Shown: piece by piece, positions 1 to 8,538 of the stretch
Position numbering within the stretch: position 1 is the stretch's first letter
Layout of the letters: each line of letters starts with the position of its first letter
Source of the DNA: Rhodococcus sp. IEGM 1381
GTDB taxonomy: Bacteria; Actinomycetota; Actinomycetes; Mycobacteriales; Mycobacteriaceae
Reading direction: 5' to 3'
Assembly: GCF_030056795.1 (NCBI RefSeq)
Contig: NZ_JASHKQ010000001.1
Span: 1,302,001 to 1,366,000 of the forward strand
DNA length: 64,000 nucleotides
Notes under the pieces: generated by a model
What the model saw: the letters and a program-made list of their open reading frames with translations, nothing else
Told to the model about the DNA's origin: nothing
Databases searched by the model: none
Translations under genes and position numbers: made by a program

Positions 1-216
1 TCGCATGCGGTCCATCGGGAATCGACGGTACGAAAGTCGAGAAAGTCGGTTTCGATCGGCTTCTTCATCTTGTAAGCGACATCACCGAGTAGAAAAATAT
101 AAGCACTGTGCGTTTCGTGGACTATTGCGGCACCGACGGCCGTCGGACCTGATGGATCGCACTCGACGGCTGCAGACATGGTTGATCCTTCGCATGATGT
201 TGGGGGTTGGGCGGAA
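1..216. other. Left-edge stretch with no gene recognised
   Basis: No reading frame here has recognisable protein features, and the open frames look like chance high-GC frames. A short palindrome (CGACGGCCGTCG) lies near 133-144. The stretch is downstream of the minus-strand gene that ends at 217, so it is probably that gene's 3' flank. Confidence 0.4.
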
Positions 217-843
217 CTAGCGAGCGGGCTGATCGCGCGCCTCGAGGAACCGCTGCCAGTCTCGGTCCCAGTGCCGCATTCGGGAGCGATCACCGGCAAG
301 CGTGGTGAGCAAGACAAGGCCACCGATGACGACTGCCCCGAGAAACCATACGAACACGGCCGTGGCAGCACCGTTGACGACGGCACCGGCAGCAGTGTCG
401 GGGGCGCGCACGAGATTCCCGTCCGCATCACGCCAGATCGGAGTCGTGGCACCGATTCGTACCGCCGAGGGTACGTCGGTCGCCCCCGAGCGCAGGGAGC
501 CGTCCGGCGCGCTCCACTGCACGGTCGCGGTACCGGCCACGGTCGTGACGCCGTCGGTATCGGACCGAGCGGATCTCGTGGCGTCGATGACACGGGCATC
601 GACCAGAACGTACTGTGCCCGTTGCTGTTGCGACCGCAGCGACAGGTCGCTGTAGGTCACCGAACCGATGGTCGCGGCGACGGGAATCAGCAACAGAAGT
701 GCCGCGACACCGACGACGACTGCTGTTCGTTCGATCCTGTCCGGCAGCCGCATCAGTGGATTGGAGATCCAAGGACTTCGTCGCCACCACCGGTGAACCT
801 GTTCTGTGAACATGCCCGTCACCTGCTCCCGCCCGAAGTGCAT
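217..843 (-). CDS. Rv1733c-family two-TM membrane protein (DosR-regulon type)
   Basis: A 208-aa protein that matches the architecture of mycobacterial Rv1733c, a DosR-regulon membrane protein of unknown function. It has an Arg-rich N-terminus with an NPLMRLPDRIER stretch, a first membrane span at about residues 40-62, an extracytoplasmic domain of about 90 residues, and a second span at about 155-182. The ATG at 843 was chosen because it is followed directly by the conserved N-terminal region; a second ATG at 813 is possible. A DevR-box-like site (886-899) lies 43 bp upstream, which supports hypoxia/NO induction. The gene diverges from the membrane protein at 1140. The family is clear; the biochemical role is unknown. 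Confidence 0.75.
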   Translation of the reverse strand: MHFGREQVTGMFTEQVHRWWRRSPWISNPLMRLPDRIERTAVVVGVAALLLLIPVAATIGSVTYSDLSLRSQQQRAQYVLVDARVIDATRSARSDTDGVTTVAGTATVQWSAPDGSLRSGATDVPSAVRIGATTPIWRDADGNLVRAPDTAAGAVVNGAATAVFVWFLGAVVIGGLVLLTTLAGDRSRMRHWDRDWQRFLEARDQPAR

Positions 844-885
844 TCGTCTTCCACGAGTCTCCAATGCCGAGATGTGGATCCGTAA

Positions 886-899
886 GGGCACAAGGTCCC
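886..899 (-). promoter_or_regulatory. DevR (DosR)-box-like site
   Basis: The site reads GGGCACAAGGTCCC on the plus strand, or GGGACCTTGTGCCC on the minus strand. It keeps the GGGAC...CCC frame of the 14-bp core GGGACTWWAGTCCC. It is the exact reverse complement of the site at 1091-1104, and each copy lies about 40 bp before one of the two divergent start codons. Its assignment to DevR is inferred from the motif and from the devRS genes in the window. Confidence 0.55.
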
Positions 900-1090
900 G
901 ATGCCCCGGAGGCTGTCGGCAGTACGAGGACTCAGCGCACCACGAGAATCGGACCACCCGAGCGTGCCCGGCGCGGATTGCGCGATGTAGGGCCATTCGT
1001 CGACAAGCCTGTTACCGAAGGCCCTCTGTCGTCGCTGCCGGCTTCGCAGGTCGTCCATGTTCCCTCGTCCCTGAATCAGCCTGTGCAACA

Positions 1091-1104
1091 GGGACCTTGT
1101 GCCC
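1091..1104 (+). promoter_or_regulatory. DevR (DosR)-box-like site
   Basis: GGGACCTTGTGCCC, identical to the minus-strand reading of the site at 886-899. It lies 35 bp before the ATG at 1140 and probably drives the membrane protein/flavodoxin pair. The mirror arrangement suggests co-regulation of the two divergent units. Confidence 0.55.
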
Positions 1105-1139
1105 TAGTTCGCGGCGGGTGCTACGGCCAAGCTGGACCG

Positions 1140-1580
1140 ATGATATCGACAACGCGAGTGGCCACCGAACGCAATCGACGATGGCCGTGGCTCGGTGCTG
1201 TCTGTGGAGGCGTCTCGATCAACGCGTTCGGTGCTGCGGTCGGGTTGGTCTCGGGTGCAATCGATCTGAGTCCCGACATACAGGCGAAGTTGCCCATGTC
1301 GAGCACCGTGCTCGCCGGACTCGCGCTGGTGTTGGTCGTCGGCATTCCTATGGGGCTTGCTGCGGTGTCTGCTTTCGCGGGCGGCGGAAGGTCGGGTCCG
1401 ATGGCTCACATCGCCGGCGTACTCCTCGTGGCATGGATCGTGGTGCAACCGGCCGTGACCGGTGAGACGAGTTGGCTGCAGGGATCATTCGGTGTGCTGG
1501 GGCTTGTCGTTGCTCTCCGCGGATGGCGGATGACGATTGCCGCGGGCAGGTCCGCGAATCTCGTATCGGCCGACGCGTGA
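1140..1580 (+). CDS. Small polytopic membrane protein, function unknown
   Basis: A 146-aa hydrophobic protein with about four predicted spans, near residues 15-40, 54-78, 84-104 and 112-130, separated by short loops. I do not recognise the family. The start was placed at the ATG at 1140, just after the DevR-like box; an upstream extension would read through the divergent promoter. Its stop overlaps the GTG of the flavodoxin-fold gene (GTGA), so the two are probably translationally coupled. The context is the dormancy island, so a role in the membrane under hypoxia is possible but unsupported by motif. Confidence 0.6.
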   Translation: MISTTRVATERNRRWPWLGAVCGGVSINAFGAAVGLVSGAIDLSPDIQAKLPMSSTVLAGLALVLVVGIPMGLAAVSAFAGGGRSGPMAHIAGVLLVAWIVVQPAVTGETSWLQGSFGVLGLVVALRGWRMTIAAGRSANLVSADA

Positions 1581-2077
1581 GGATGCTCGTCTGCACCGCT
1601 GGTCGCCACGGAGCGACGGACACGCTGGGTCAGGAAATGGCTCGAGTCCTCGAGCACGGTGGCGTCGATGTCGACGTACGTACACCGGAGTCCGTGACCC
1701 GTGTAAACGGCTACGACGCGGTGGTCATCGGAAGTGCCGTCTACTCCGATCGCTGGCTTCCGGTCGCCAACGCGCTGGTCGAAAGGATATCGAGGTCTGC
1801 GCATCCGCCCGTGTGGCTGTTCTCCTGTGGACCGCTGCACTCGAGCGACAGGCCGGTCAACGTCACCTCTGATGCGGCGCACGCAACAACGGTGTTGCAT
1901 GCCACCGCGCACCGAACGTTTCCCGGAAAGCTCGATCCCGAACGGCTTTCGGTGGGGGAGCGTCAGATCTTCGACAACTCCGGTGCGGTGGCGGGAGACT
2001 TCCGAGACTGGGTACTCGTGTGCAACTGGGCACGAGAGATCCTTGCCTGTCTCACGGCTGGGAGACCGGGCTTGTGA
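1577..2077 (+). CDS. Flavodoxin-fold protein (HemG / menaquinone-dependent protoporphyrinogen oxidase-like)
   Basis: A 166-aa protein that begins with a short beta strand and an FMN phosphate-binding loop of the type LVCTAGRHGATDTLG. It then has the DAVVIGSAVYSDRWL and VWLFSCGP strands typical of flavodoxin-domain proteins annotated as HemG-like. The GTG at 1577 overlaps the upstream TGA and places the first strand at the N-terminus, so it was preferred over frame extensions upstream. It is paralogous to the protein at 7918-8430. It probably binds FMN and transfers electrons; the actual partner is unknown. The 3' end overlaps the convergent DUF1003 gene by 26 bp. Confidence 0.7.
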   Translation: MRMLVCTAGRHGATDTLGQEMARVLEHGGVDVDVRTPESVTRVNGYDAVVIGSAVYSDRWLPVANALVERISRSAHPPVWLFSCGPLHSSDRPVNVTSDAAHATTVLHATAHRTFPGKLDPERLSVGERQIFDNSGAVAGDFRDWVLVCNWAREILACLTAGRPGL

Positions 2078-2504
2078 CCTTCTGGGACTTGCCTGCACCG
2101 ACACGCTGGGCTGACGGGCAGACGTGTTCGTGTATCTCTGCCGCCAACTGCGCCACCGATTCGGTCAAGACGGTATTGGTCTCGATCATGTCCTGGAGGA
2201 GGGCGGTGTTCGAAAGCGTGTGTACGGCAACCTCACTGCTCACCGAGTCTGCGCGTTTCGCCGAGATCAGCAGAATCGCTCCCTGAAGTCCCGCGATCAT
2301 CGACAGGAACAGGTTGAGCAAGATGAAGGGGTACGGGTCGAATCCGTCGCTCCGGTTGTAGGCGGCCCACAGCGTCATCACGCCCAGGAACAGAAAGACG
2401 AAGGGCCAGGAACCCATTCTGTTTCGGACGTAGTCCGCCGCTCGCTCACCGTTGGTCAGTGCATCACCGGTTCGGACGCCCGGGTGTTTTCTCCACAGGT
2501 TCAT
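2052..2504 (-). CDS. DUF1003 domain membrane protein
   Basis: A 150-aa protein carrying the DUF1003 pattern: an N-terminal LTNGERAADYVRNRMGSW segment, a first hydrophobic span (WPFVFLFLGVMTLWAAY), an FDPYPFILLNLFLSMIAGLQ second span, then an amphipathic C-terminal helix region. The function of the family is unknown. The ATG at 2504 was chosen because it lies just before the conserved domain; an in-frame GTG at 2564 would add 20 residues without family features. It is convergent with the flavodoxin gene and divergent from the alcohol dehydrogenase. Confidence 0.7.
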   Translation of the reverse strand: MNLWRKHPGVRTGDALTNGERAADYVRNRMGSWPFVFLFLGVMTLWAAYNRSDGFDPYPFILLNLFLSMIAGLQGAILLISAKRADSVSSEVAVHTLSNTALLQDMIETNTVLTESVAQLAAEIHEHVCPSAQRVGAGKSQKVTSPVSQP

Positions 2505-2653
2505 CGCTCGCAGGTCTTCGATCGGGAGTGTGCAGCAGAATCCATGACGCCGAGTGTGGTCCACATCGTCGACGAGCGTCAGGGACGAAAGCCACTGTTC
2601 TCCGTGCCTTTCGACTCCTGACCCGGCGTTTCAGGATACGTCCCGAACCGGCG

Positions 2654-2667
2654 GTGACTTCCGGCCC
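2654..2667 (+). promoter_or_regulatory. DevR-box-like site upstream of the alcohol dehydrogenase
   Basis: GTGACTTCCGGCCC matches 10 of 14 positions of the GGGACTWWAGTCCC core and shares GACTTCCG with the tandem sites at 18649-18680. It lies about 94 bp before the adh start codon. Binding is inferred. Confidence 0.45.
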
Positions 2668-2760
2668 TACATGCCGATCGCGGGAGCGCCGACCATCGAC
2701 AGTGTGCATTGCTCGATGGTCGAGAACGGCATTGGTTTCGATAGTTGGAGGTAGTCCACG

Positions 2761-3771
2761 ATGAAAGCTGCTGTTGTCACCGAGTTCGGCGGACCCCTGG
2801 TCGTCAAGGACATCCCTATCCCCGAACCCGCGCCCGAGCAGGTGCTGGTGAAGATGGAGACGTGCGGGGTTTGCCACACCGATATTCATGCTGCGCAGGG
2901 GGATTGGCCGGCCAAGCCGACCTTGCCGTTCGTTCCCGGACACGAAGGCGTCGGGGTGATCGAGGCGGTCGGGTCGCTGGTGTCGAAGGATCGAATCGGT
3001 GAGCGGGTCGCGATCGCGTGGCTCGGTTCGGCGTGCGGCGAATGCGATCACTGTGTGTCCGGTTGGGAGACACTGTGCGAGAAGCAGCAGAACAGCGGCT
3101 ACTCGATAGACGGCGCGTACGCCGAATATGCTGTGGCGCATGCAAAATACGTCGTTCGAGTACCCGACGGCATCTCCTCGTTCGACGCAGCTCCACTGAC
3201 CTGCGCCGGAGTGACGACGTACAAGGCCGTCAAGGTCGGTGGCGTCACACCGGCGCAGCGCGTGGCCATCTTCGGCGTCGGCGGACTCGGCCACATGGCG
3301 GTGCAGTACGCCAAGATCGCGGGCGGATTCGTCACCGCCGTCGACATCGAGGACGAGAAGCTCGAACTCGCTCGTGAACTCGGAGCAGACCACACCGTCA
3401 ATTCGGCGACGACCGACCCGGTGGAAGCCATCCAGGCTCTCGGTGGTGCCGACGTCGTGATCGTCCTGGCCGTGATCCCCAGCGTGTTCGATCAAGCCTT
3501 CCGGTCACTGCGCCGCGGAGGTCGGCTGGTGTGCGTGTCGTTGCCGGCCCACGGTGTGTTCCCGGTGCCGATCTTCGAGACGGTGGTCGGCGGAATTTCG
3601 GTACTCGGTTCGATCGTCGGTACCAGGAAAGATCTCCGTGAGGTGTTCGCACTGCACGAGGCCGGACGCACTACGGTGTCCGCGGTCTCGCGGAAACTCG
3701 ACGAGGTCAACGACTGCTTCGAGGACCTGCTGGCCGGACGCGTCACCGCTCGTCAGGTGTTCGAGTTCTGA
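2761..3771 (+). CDS. adhP: Zinc-dependent alcohol dehydrogenase, AdhP type
   Basis: A 336-aa medium-chain dehydrogenase. Catalytic zinc ligands are visible as C38 (GVCHTD) and H61-E62 (GHE). The structural zinc site is C92, C95, C98 and C106. The Rossmann fold has GVGGLGH. It interconverts primary alcohols such as ethanol with aldehydes using NAD(H), probably in the cytosol. The start has a strong GGAGGT Shine-Dalgarno sequence 6 bp upstream. The aldehyde dehydrogenase gene follows 112 bp downstream, so the pair could take alcohol to acid, or recycle NADH by aldehyde reduction when oxygen is low. The DevR-like box upstream supports the second view. Confidence 0.9.
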   Translation: MKAAVVTEFGGPLVVKDIPIPEPAPEQVLVKMETCGVCHTDIHAAQGDWPAKPTLPFVPGHEGVGVIEAVGSLVSKDRIGERVAIAWLGSACGECDHCVSGWETLCEKQQNSGYSIDGAYAEYAVAHAKYVVRVPDGISSFDAAPLTCAGVTTYKAVKVGGVTPAQRVAIFGVGGLGHMAVQYAKIAGGFVTAVDIEDEKLELARELGADHTVNSATTDPVEAIQALGGADVVIVLAVIPSVFDQAFRSLRRGGRLVCVSLPAHGVFPVPIFETVVGGISVLGSIVGTRKDLREVFALHEAGRTTVSAVSRKLDEVNDCFEDLLAGRVTARQVFEF

Positions 3772-3883
3772 CATCGCAGCCCGGTCCGGTTCGAGCGATG
3801 CCCACACGGTCGTCCCTGGTGCAGCTTCTCTCAGCAATCAAAACCCTCGTCGCCTGACGGGGGAACCCCACGGTAGGAGCCGA

Positions 3884-5275
3884 ATGTCCTACGCATCGAC
3901 CAACCCCTTCACCAACCGAACCGTTGCCACATTCCGCGACATCACCGACCACGAGCTGGACAACGTTGTGGTCCAGGCCCAATCCACCTTCGAGTCGTGG
4001 AAGAACGTCCCGTTCGCCGAAAGGACGCACGTCATGAAGCGAGCGGCTGTGCTGCTGCGGGACAATGCCCGCGAGTATGCTCACCTGCTCACCCTCGAAA
4101 TGGGAAAGCTGTTCTCCGAGAGCCTCGGTGAGGTGGAGCTGTCCGCGTCCATTCTCGAGTACTACGCCGACAACGCCGAGACCTTTCTCGCTCCCCGCAC
4201 TCTGCCGTCGGCACCGGGCGAGACCGGCAACGCGGTGGTGCACAGCGAGCCGTTGGGAATTCTGTTGGGCATCCAACCGTGGAATTTTCCCTACTACCAG
4301 CTGGCCCGCGTCGCCGGACCGAATCTGATGGCGGGCAACGTCGTCATCGTCAAACACGCCTCCATCGTTCCCCAGTCGGCCGCCGCGTTCGAGAAGCTCT
4401 TCCTCGATGCCGGTGCACCGAAAGGCCTGTACTCCAACGTCTATGCGACCAAGGAACAGATCTCGTCGTTGATCGACGATCCCCGTGTGCGCGGTGTTGC
4501 GCTCACCGGAAGCGAACAGGCCGGCGCGATCGTCGCGGCCCGGGCAGGTAAGAACCTGAAGAAATCGACGATAGAGCTCGGCGGCACCGATGCCTTGATC
4601 GTCCTCGCCGACGCAGACATCGACAAGACCGTGCAGTGGGCGCTGTGGGGACGGATGAACAACGGGGGACAGTGCTGCGTGGCGTCCATGCGCATCATCG
4701 TCGAGGAGAGCGTGGCCGACGAATTCACCGCGAAGTTCCTCGACGCGATGGCCGGACTGAACGCAGGAGATCCCCTACTGGTGACGACGACCCTGCCGCC
4801 GATGTCGTCGCAGAGCGCTGCCGACAATCTCCGCGCACAGGCCAAGATCGCGCGCGAACACGGTGCCATCGTCACCGAGGTGGGCGCACCCGTTCCCTCC
4901 TCGGGTGCCTTCATGCAGCCCACCGTCATCACCGAGGTGTCCTCGGACAACCCGGTGTACGACATGGAGTTCTTCGGACCCGTCGCGCTGATCTTCCGAG
5001 CAGCCGACGCCGAGGACGCCGTCCGCATTGCCAACGACTCCAGCTACGGGCTCGGCGGCTCCATCTTCACCGCCGATATCGAACGCGGCCAGGCCCTCGC
5101 CCAGCGAATCGACACAGGCATGGTCTTCGTCAATCACCCGACCTGGACGCGGGCCGACCTTCCGTTCGGCGGCGTCAAGAAATCCGGTTACGGTCACGAA
5201 CTGTCTTCGTCGGGCATCGAGGAATTCGTCAACAAGAAGCTGATCAACACCGTCCCCATCGACGCACCCGCCTGA
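3884..5275 (+). CDS. NAD(P)+-dependent aldehyde dehydrogenase (succinate-semialdehyde dehydrogenase-like)
   Basis: A 463-aa ALDH superfamily enzyme of normal length. The NAD-binding fold has the QPWNFPYYQ and GNVVIVKHAS segments. The general base is E231 in IELGG, and the catalytic Cys is C265 in the GGQCCVA loop. The closest general type is the short GabD1-like succinate-semialdehyde dehydrogenases, but substrate specificity cannot be read from the sequence. The ATG at 3884 follows a TAGGAGC ribosome site; the frame is open further upstream only as an overlap with adh. It is probably co-expressed with the preceding alcohol dehydrogenase. Confidence 0.85.
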   Translation: MSYASTNPFTNRTVATFRDITDHELDNVVVQAQSTFESWKNVPFAERTHVMKRAAVLLRDNAREYAHLLTLEMGKLFSESLGEVELSASILEYYADNAETFLAPRTLPSAPGETGNAVVHSEPLGILLGIQPWNFPYYQLARVAGPNLMAGNVVIVKHASIVPQSAAAFEKLFLDAGAPKGLYSNVYATKEQISSLIDDPRVRGVALTGSEQAGAIVAARAGKNLKKSTIELGGTDALIVLADADIDKTVQWALWGRMNNGGQCCVASMRIIVEESVADEFTAKFLDAMAGLNAGDPLLVTTTLPPMSSQSAADNLRAQAKIAREHGAIVTEVGAPVPSSGAFMQPTVITEVSSDNPVYDMEFFGPVALIFRAADAEDAVRIANDSSYGLGGSIFTADIERGQALAQRIDTGMVFVNHPTWTRADLPFGGVKKSGYGHELSSSGIEEFVNKKLINTVPIDAPA

Positions 5276-5393
5276 GCGTAGGGCCGGATCGGATCACCGG
5301 TGGATTTTCCCGCGCCGCTTCGTACGCCGTAGGGTTCCCGGTGGGCAGACACGTGCTCGACCAGCGCGTGTGCCCACAACGAATCGAGCAGCG

Positions 5394-6197
5394 ATGAATT
5401 CAGGGCACACCGGTGATTCGGATCGGGCGAACCCTGTTCCAGACCGCACCGGCTCGGAGCACCCAGGAACGAACGAGCTCGACGACGATTTCAAGGCCAG
5501 CCTGGCAGGTCTCGGACGCTTGGCGATGAGCACGATGTCGCTGCCGGAAACCCTTTCTCATGTGGCCGAATTTGCGGTGCGCGCCATTCCGGGGGCCGAT
5601 GGGGCCGGTTTGGCGCTGCTGCATCCCGACCTGCCCGCGACGATCGTGGCCAGCGCAGATTTTGTTCGTGTTGTCGACGACATCCAGAACGAACTGGGCC
5701 AGGGCCCGTCCGTCACTGCAGCGGCGGAGGGAATCACCGTACGGTCGGGTTGCCTCGACGCCGATCCCCAGTGGCCAGAGTTCGGACCTCTGGTGCGCGA
5801 GTTGGGTGTGCACAGCGTCCTGTCGCTGCCGTTGACGACAAAGTCGGTGCTGCTCGGGTCTATGAACGTCTACGCGCATCGACCCGATGCCTTCGACGAT
5901 CAAGCGGCCGCGCTGGGCGAGCTCTTCGCGGTTCCCGTGGCGATCACGGTGCAGAATGCGCGCGCGTTGGACAGCGCCGTGCAGTTGACAGAGCAACTCG
6001 AGAAGGCGTTGAGTACCCGAGCAGTGATCGACCAGGCCATCGGCATACTGATCAGTAAAACTGGGTGCAGCGATGTCGAGGCGTACGACACGCTGCGGTC
6101 CATCGGTCACACCGAGCACGAGAAGCTAGCGGTGGTTGCACAGTCGATGGTCGTCGAGGCAATGAAGGCAGCGCGCACGCGTCACCGGAGCACCTAG
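5394..6197 (+). CDS. GAF-ANTAR domain regulator
   Basis: A 267-aa protein. Residues about 40-185 form a GAF sensory domain (LPETLSHVAEFAVRAIPGADGAGLALL). Residues about 195-255 form an ANTAR RNA-binding domain (AVIDQAIGILISKTGCSDVEAYDTLRS), which in other bacteria binds paired hairpins in nascent mRNA to prevent termination. The first 35 residues are polar and disordered. The ATG at 5394 was preferred over an in-frame GTG at 5370; neither has a strong ribosome site. It is followed by a second ANTAR-like gene on the same strand. The GAF ligand is unknown. Confidence 0.8.
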   Translation: MNSGHTGDSDRANPVPDRTGSEHPGTNELDDDFKASLAGLGRLAMSTMSLPETLSHVAEFAVRAIPGADGAGLALLHPDLPATIVASADFVRVVDDIQNELGQGPSVTAAAEGITVRSGCLDADPQWPEFGPLVRELGVHSVLSLPLTTKSVLLGSMNVYAHRPDAFDDQAAALGELFAVPVAITVQNARALDSAVQLTEQLEKALSTRAVIDQAIGILISKTGCSDVEAYDTLRSIGHTEHEKLAVVAQSMVVEAMKAARTRHRST

Positions 6198-6337
6198 AGC
6201 GGGTGTGCGAAAGCGCGTAGCGTCATAGATGCGGGTGAATTCGAGGCTGAGAGTCCGACTCGAGCCTCGCACCAGTGCCGGACGGTGGAGTCCCACCCTG
6301 TCAGGATCCAAAGTTACCGAACAGGCGGTCGGGCCGC

Positions 6338-6943
6338 ATGGGATTTTCGATGGAACTGCAGCCTCGTCTGCTCGCCGAATTGTCGCGATTGACCACAGCA
6401 CTCGACAGCTCTACGGTCGACCTCGCTCAACTGGTCGACCGGTTGTCTGCCGACATCGACGCGGCCGTAGCGGCCGTGGTCTCTATAACCCTCACCGTGA
6501 TCGTGGACGGTGAGCACTTCGAGGTCTCGGCAGCGACGGGGAACGACCAGGAGCCGGCCTCGTCGCTCAGGCTCACCCTCGCCGACCCGCGGAGCACCGG
6601 CACCGAAAAGCACCTGCTGATTCTGTCCGGCACGGCGGGCGCTCTCGTGGATTTCGCGGCCAATGTGAGCTACTCGCTGGAGCTCGGTGGCGACTCCGCA
6701 GTTCTCGACAGACACTTGGGGAGTGTCGGCGAGTCGGCATCGACGGAGCCGGGTGCCCGTGAGCTGGCTGCCGTGAGCGAGGTCAATCAGGCGATAGGGG
6801 TCCTCATCGCGGGCGGGCGCAGCGCGACCGAAGGACGTGCCCAACTGCACAGGTTGGCCGCGCAATCGAGAACGCCGACAGCCGAAGTTGCCCGGCGAAC
6901 CCTGCGTGACGCGCGCGGATGGTTTCCCCCGAAGGGCTCATGA
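6338..6943 (+). CDS. ANTAR-like regulator with a divergent N-terminal domain
   Basis: A 201-aa protein. The C-terminal 60 residues (AAVSEVNQAIGVLIAGGRSATEGRAQLHRLA) look like an ANTAR domain. The first 140 residues form an alpha/beta domain that could be a degenerate GAF domain (AVVSITLTVIVDGEHFEVSAATG). The ATG at 6338 was chosen; one at 6350, preceded by GGGA, is also possible. An AGTCCC half-site at 6289-6294 resembles half a DevR box, but this is weak. It probably works with, or is a paralogue of, the GAF-ANTAR gene just upstream. Confidence 0.6.
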   Translation: MGFSMELQPRLLAELSRLTTALDSSTVDLAQLVDRLSADIDAAVAAVVSITLTVIVDGEHFEVSAATGNDQEPASSLRLTLADPRSTGTEKHLLILSGTAGALVDFAANVSYSLELGGDSAVLDRHLGSVGESASTEPGARELAAVSEVNQAIGVLIAGGRSATEGRAQLHRLAAQSRTPTAEVARRTLRDARGWFPPKGS

Positions 6944-6953
6944 CCGACGGAGC

Positions 6954-7379
6954 TCACCGGAATCGATGCGCAATGACGCTGCGCGGCAACTGCAGTGGGC
7001 TAGGATAAGCCACGAGAACTCGATTTCCGTCCGGGTCGCAACCGTCGACATAGCTGACCCCGTCGGCTGTGTGAATGTAAGTGGCCGGATAGTGCTTGCG
7101 CAGCCGAATCCCGATCTCGTTGAGTGACTGTGCGCGTTGCGCCGACCACATGATCTCACTGACTCCCAGAGCGATCACCGGTTTCGGTACCGACAGAGGG
7201 TCTGCGTGAAGGTAGATCTGAAAGCCGTTGCGAGCCAGCAGTAACGCTGCATCCGTTTCTCTGATGGAGACAGTGAACTCGAACACCGAGCAGTAGAAGT
7301 CGATCGACCGGTCGAGGTCCCGCACTCTGATCAGCGCCGACGCCACAGCCACCGTCGCGATATGCGAGGGTGCGGGCAC
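6954..7379 (-). CDS. VOC (glyoxalase/bleomycin-resistance fold) protein
   Basis: A 141-aa protein with a single VOC-like domain: a first beta-alpha unit ALIRVRDLDRSIDFYCSVFEF, a strand with LLLARNGFQIYLHAD, and a C-terminal VDGCDPDGNRVLVAY segment typical of the last module. Such proteins bind a metal and a small molecule, but no substrate can be assigned. The GTG at 7379 lies 11 bp after the stop of the upstream universal stress protein; longer frames would run inside that gene. The two genes probably form one transcript. Confidence 0.65.
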   Translation of the reverse strand: MPAPSHIATVAVASALIRVRDLDRSIDFYCSVFEFTVSIRETDAALLLARNGFQIYLHADPLSVPKPVIALGVSEIMWSAQRAQSLNEIGIRLRKHYPATYIHTADGVSYVDGCDPDGNRVLVAYPSPLQLPRSVIAHRFR

Positions 7380-7389
7380 GGCGGCCGCG

Positions 7390-7833
7390 CTAGTGATGAT
7401 CCCTCGAATGAACGACGAGAACCGGACACCATGCGTGTTCGGTGCACTGGGAACTGACCGATCCCAAGAGCAGACCGACGAAGCCTCCATGGCCTCGGCT
7501 TCCGACGACGAGCATCTCGGCTTCGGTACTGGCCTCGATCAGTACCTGCGACGGAATCCCCCGTGTGATTATCTCTTCGAGGTCGACCGGTAGATCGTCT
7601 CCGAACGCGGCCTCGATCGAGTTGTGTAGAAATTGCCGGGCGTCGTCATCGGGGTGGATGTCGCCGATTGCTCCGGCTCCCAGATAGGACGGGTACTGCC
7701 ACGCGGCCACTGCGTCGATCCCCCAATTCGACGCATCGGCGATGGGGCGTGCGCGCTTCAGGGCGAGTATCGAGCATGGGGAGCCGTCTACCCCCACCAC
7801 TATTCGACCCGAGGTCGGTTTGCTGTTCGTCAT
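7390..7833 (-). CDS. Single-domain universal stress protein
   Basis: A 147-aa UspA-fold protein. The N-terminal strand RIVVGVDGSPCSILAL and the C-terminal nucleotide-binding motif GSRGHGGFVGLLLGSVS (G-2X-G-9X-GS) are intact, so ATP binding is expected. The ATG at 7833 has GGAAG about 9 bp upstream. It is one of five universal stress protein genes in the dormancy island. A GGGACT half-box lies at 7911-7916 upstream. The exact role of such proteins in actinobacterial dormancy is unclear. Confidence 0.85.
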   Translation of the reverse strand: MTNSKPTSGRIVVGVDGSPCSILALKRARPIADASNWGIDAVAAWQYPSYLGAGAIGDIHPDDDARQFLHNSIEAAFGDDLPVDLEEIITRGIPSQVLIEASTEAEMLVVGSRGHGGFVGLLLGSVSSQCTEHAWCPVLVVHSRDHH

Positions 7834-7917
7834 GAATTTCTGCTTCCGCGCATTGATGATCTTGGCATGACTACTTCCAAAGAGGCTGAGGGATAAAGGG
7901 ATCGATGCTCGGGACTG

Positions 7918-8430
7918 TCAAAGGGTGCTAGGGGTGGAGGCAGCCAAGGCGGCGCAGATGGCACCCGCCCACTCGTCGACCTCGGCGCGTGACCTGTCGT
8001 CTCCGTCGCCGGCCTCGATCATCCGAACCACCACTCGCTCGAACCTCGACAGCGTCGACCGATCCAACTTGCCGCCGAACACCTTGTGCTCGATCGCCCA
8101 GGACGCCTCACTCCATTTGGATTTCGTCTTGGGCTGCAGGCCGGCACCGATGGGACCACTCGAGAACAGCCACACCGGCCTGGTCTCGAGTTCGGCTTGC
8201 TCACGGGCAACCAAGGATCGGGCATCGCCGAGCCAACGGCCCAGGTAGACACCACTTCCAATGACTACGGCGTCGTACTCGGCGATGCTGTCCACATCGG
8301 CGGCGTCACGGACATCGACTGTCGCCGATACCGCGGAGCTCGCCAGCCGCTTGGTGATCGACGAACCCAGCCATTGCCCGAGTTCACGGGTGGAACCATG
8401 ACGGCTTGCCGTCGCGATCAGGATGCGCAT
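7918..8430 (-). CDS. Flavodoxin-fold protein (HemG-like)
   Basis: A 170-aa protein with an N-terminal FMN-loop pattern (ILIATASRHGSTRELG), a DAVVIGSGVYLGRWL strand and VWLFSSGPIG, closely matching the paralogue at 1577-2077. It contains KTKSKWSEASWAIEHKVFGGKLD, as in proteins annotated as menaquinone-dependent protoporphyrinogen oxidase-like flavodoxins. The ATG at 8430 has AGAAAGG upstream. It lies between two universal stress protein genes on the same strand. The electron partner is unknown; with the adjacent regulon, anaerobic redox balance is a reasonable inference. Confidence 0.75.
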   Translation of the reverse strand: MRILIATASRHGSTRELGQWLGSSITKRLASSAVSATVDVRDAADVDSIAEYDAVVIGSGVYLGRWLGDARSLVAREQAELETRPVWLFSSGPIGAGLQPKTKSKWSEASWAIEHKVFGGKLDRSTLSRFERVVVRMIEAGDGDDRSRAEVDEWAGAICAALAASTPSTL

Positions 8431-8538
8431 GATGGCCTTTCTTTCTCGAGTTTCCAGGGACCGGTCATGGTGTGCGATGTCGCCCGGATGCGCGTTCTGA
8501 CACCAGACTGCCGGGCTGAAGCGTCGGACAACAGGGAC

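Noticed and set aside
178..885. A 235-codon plus-strand frame
   Set aside because: It is antisense to the Rv1733c-like gene, Arg/Gly/Pro-rich, and has no family feature; a typical high-GC shadow frame.
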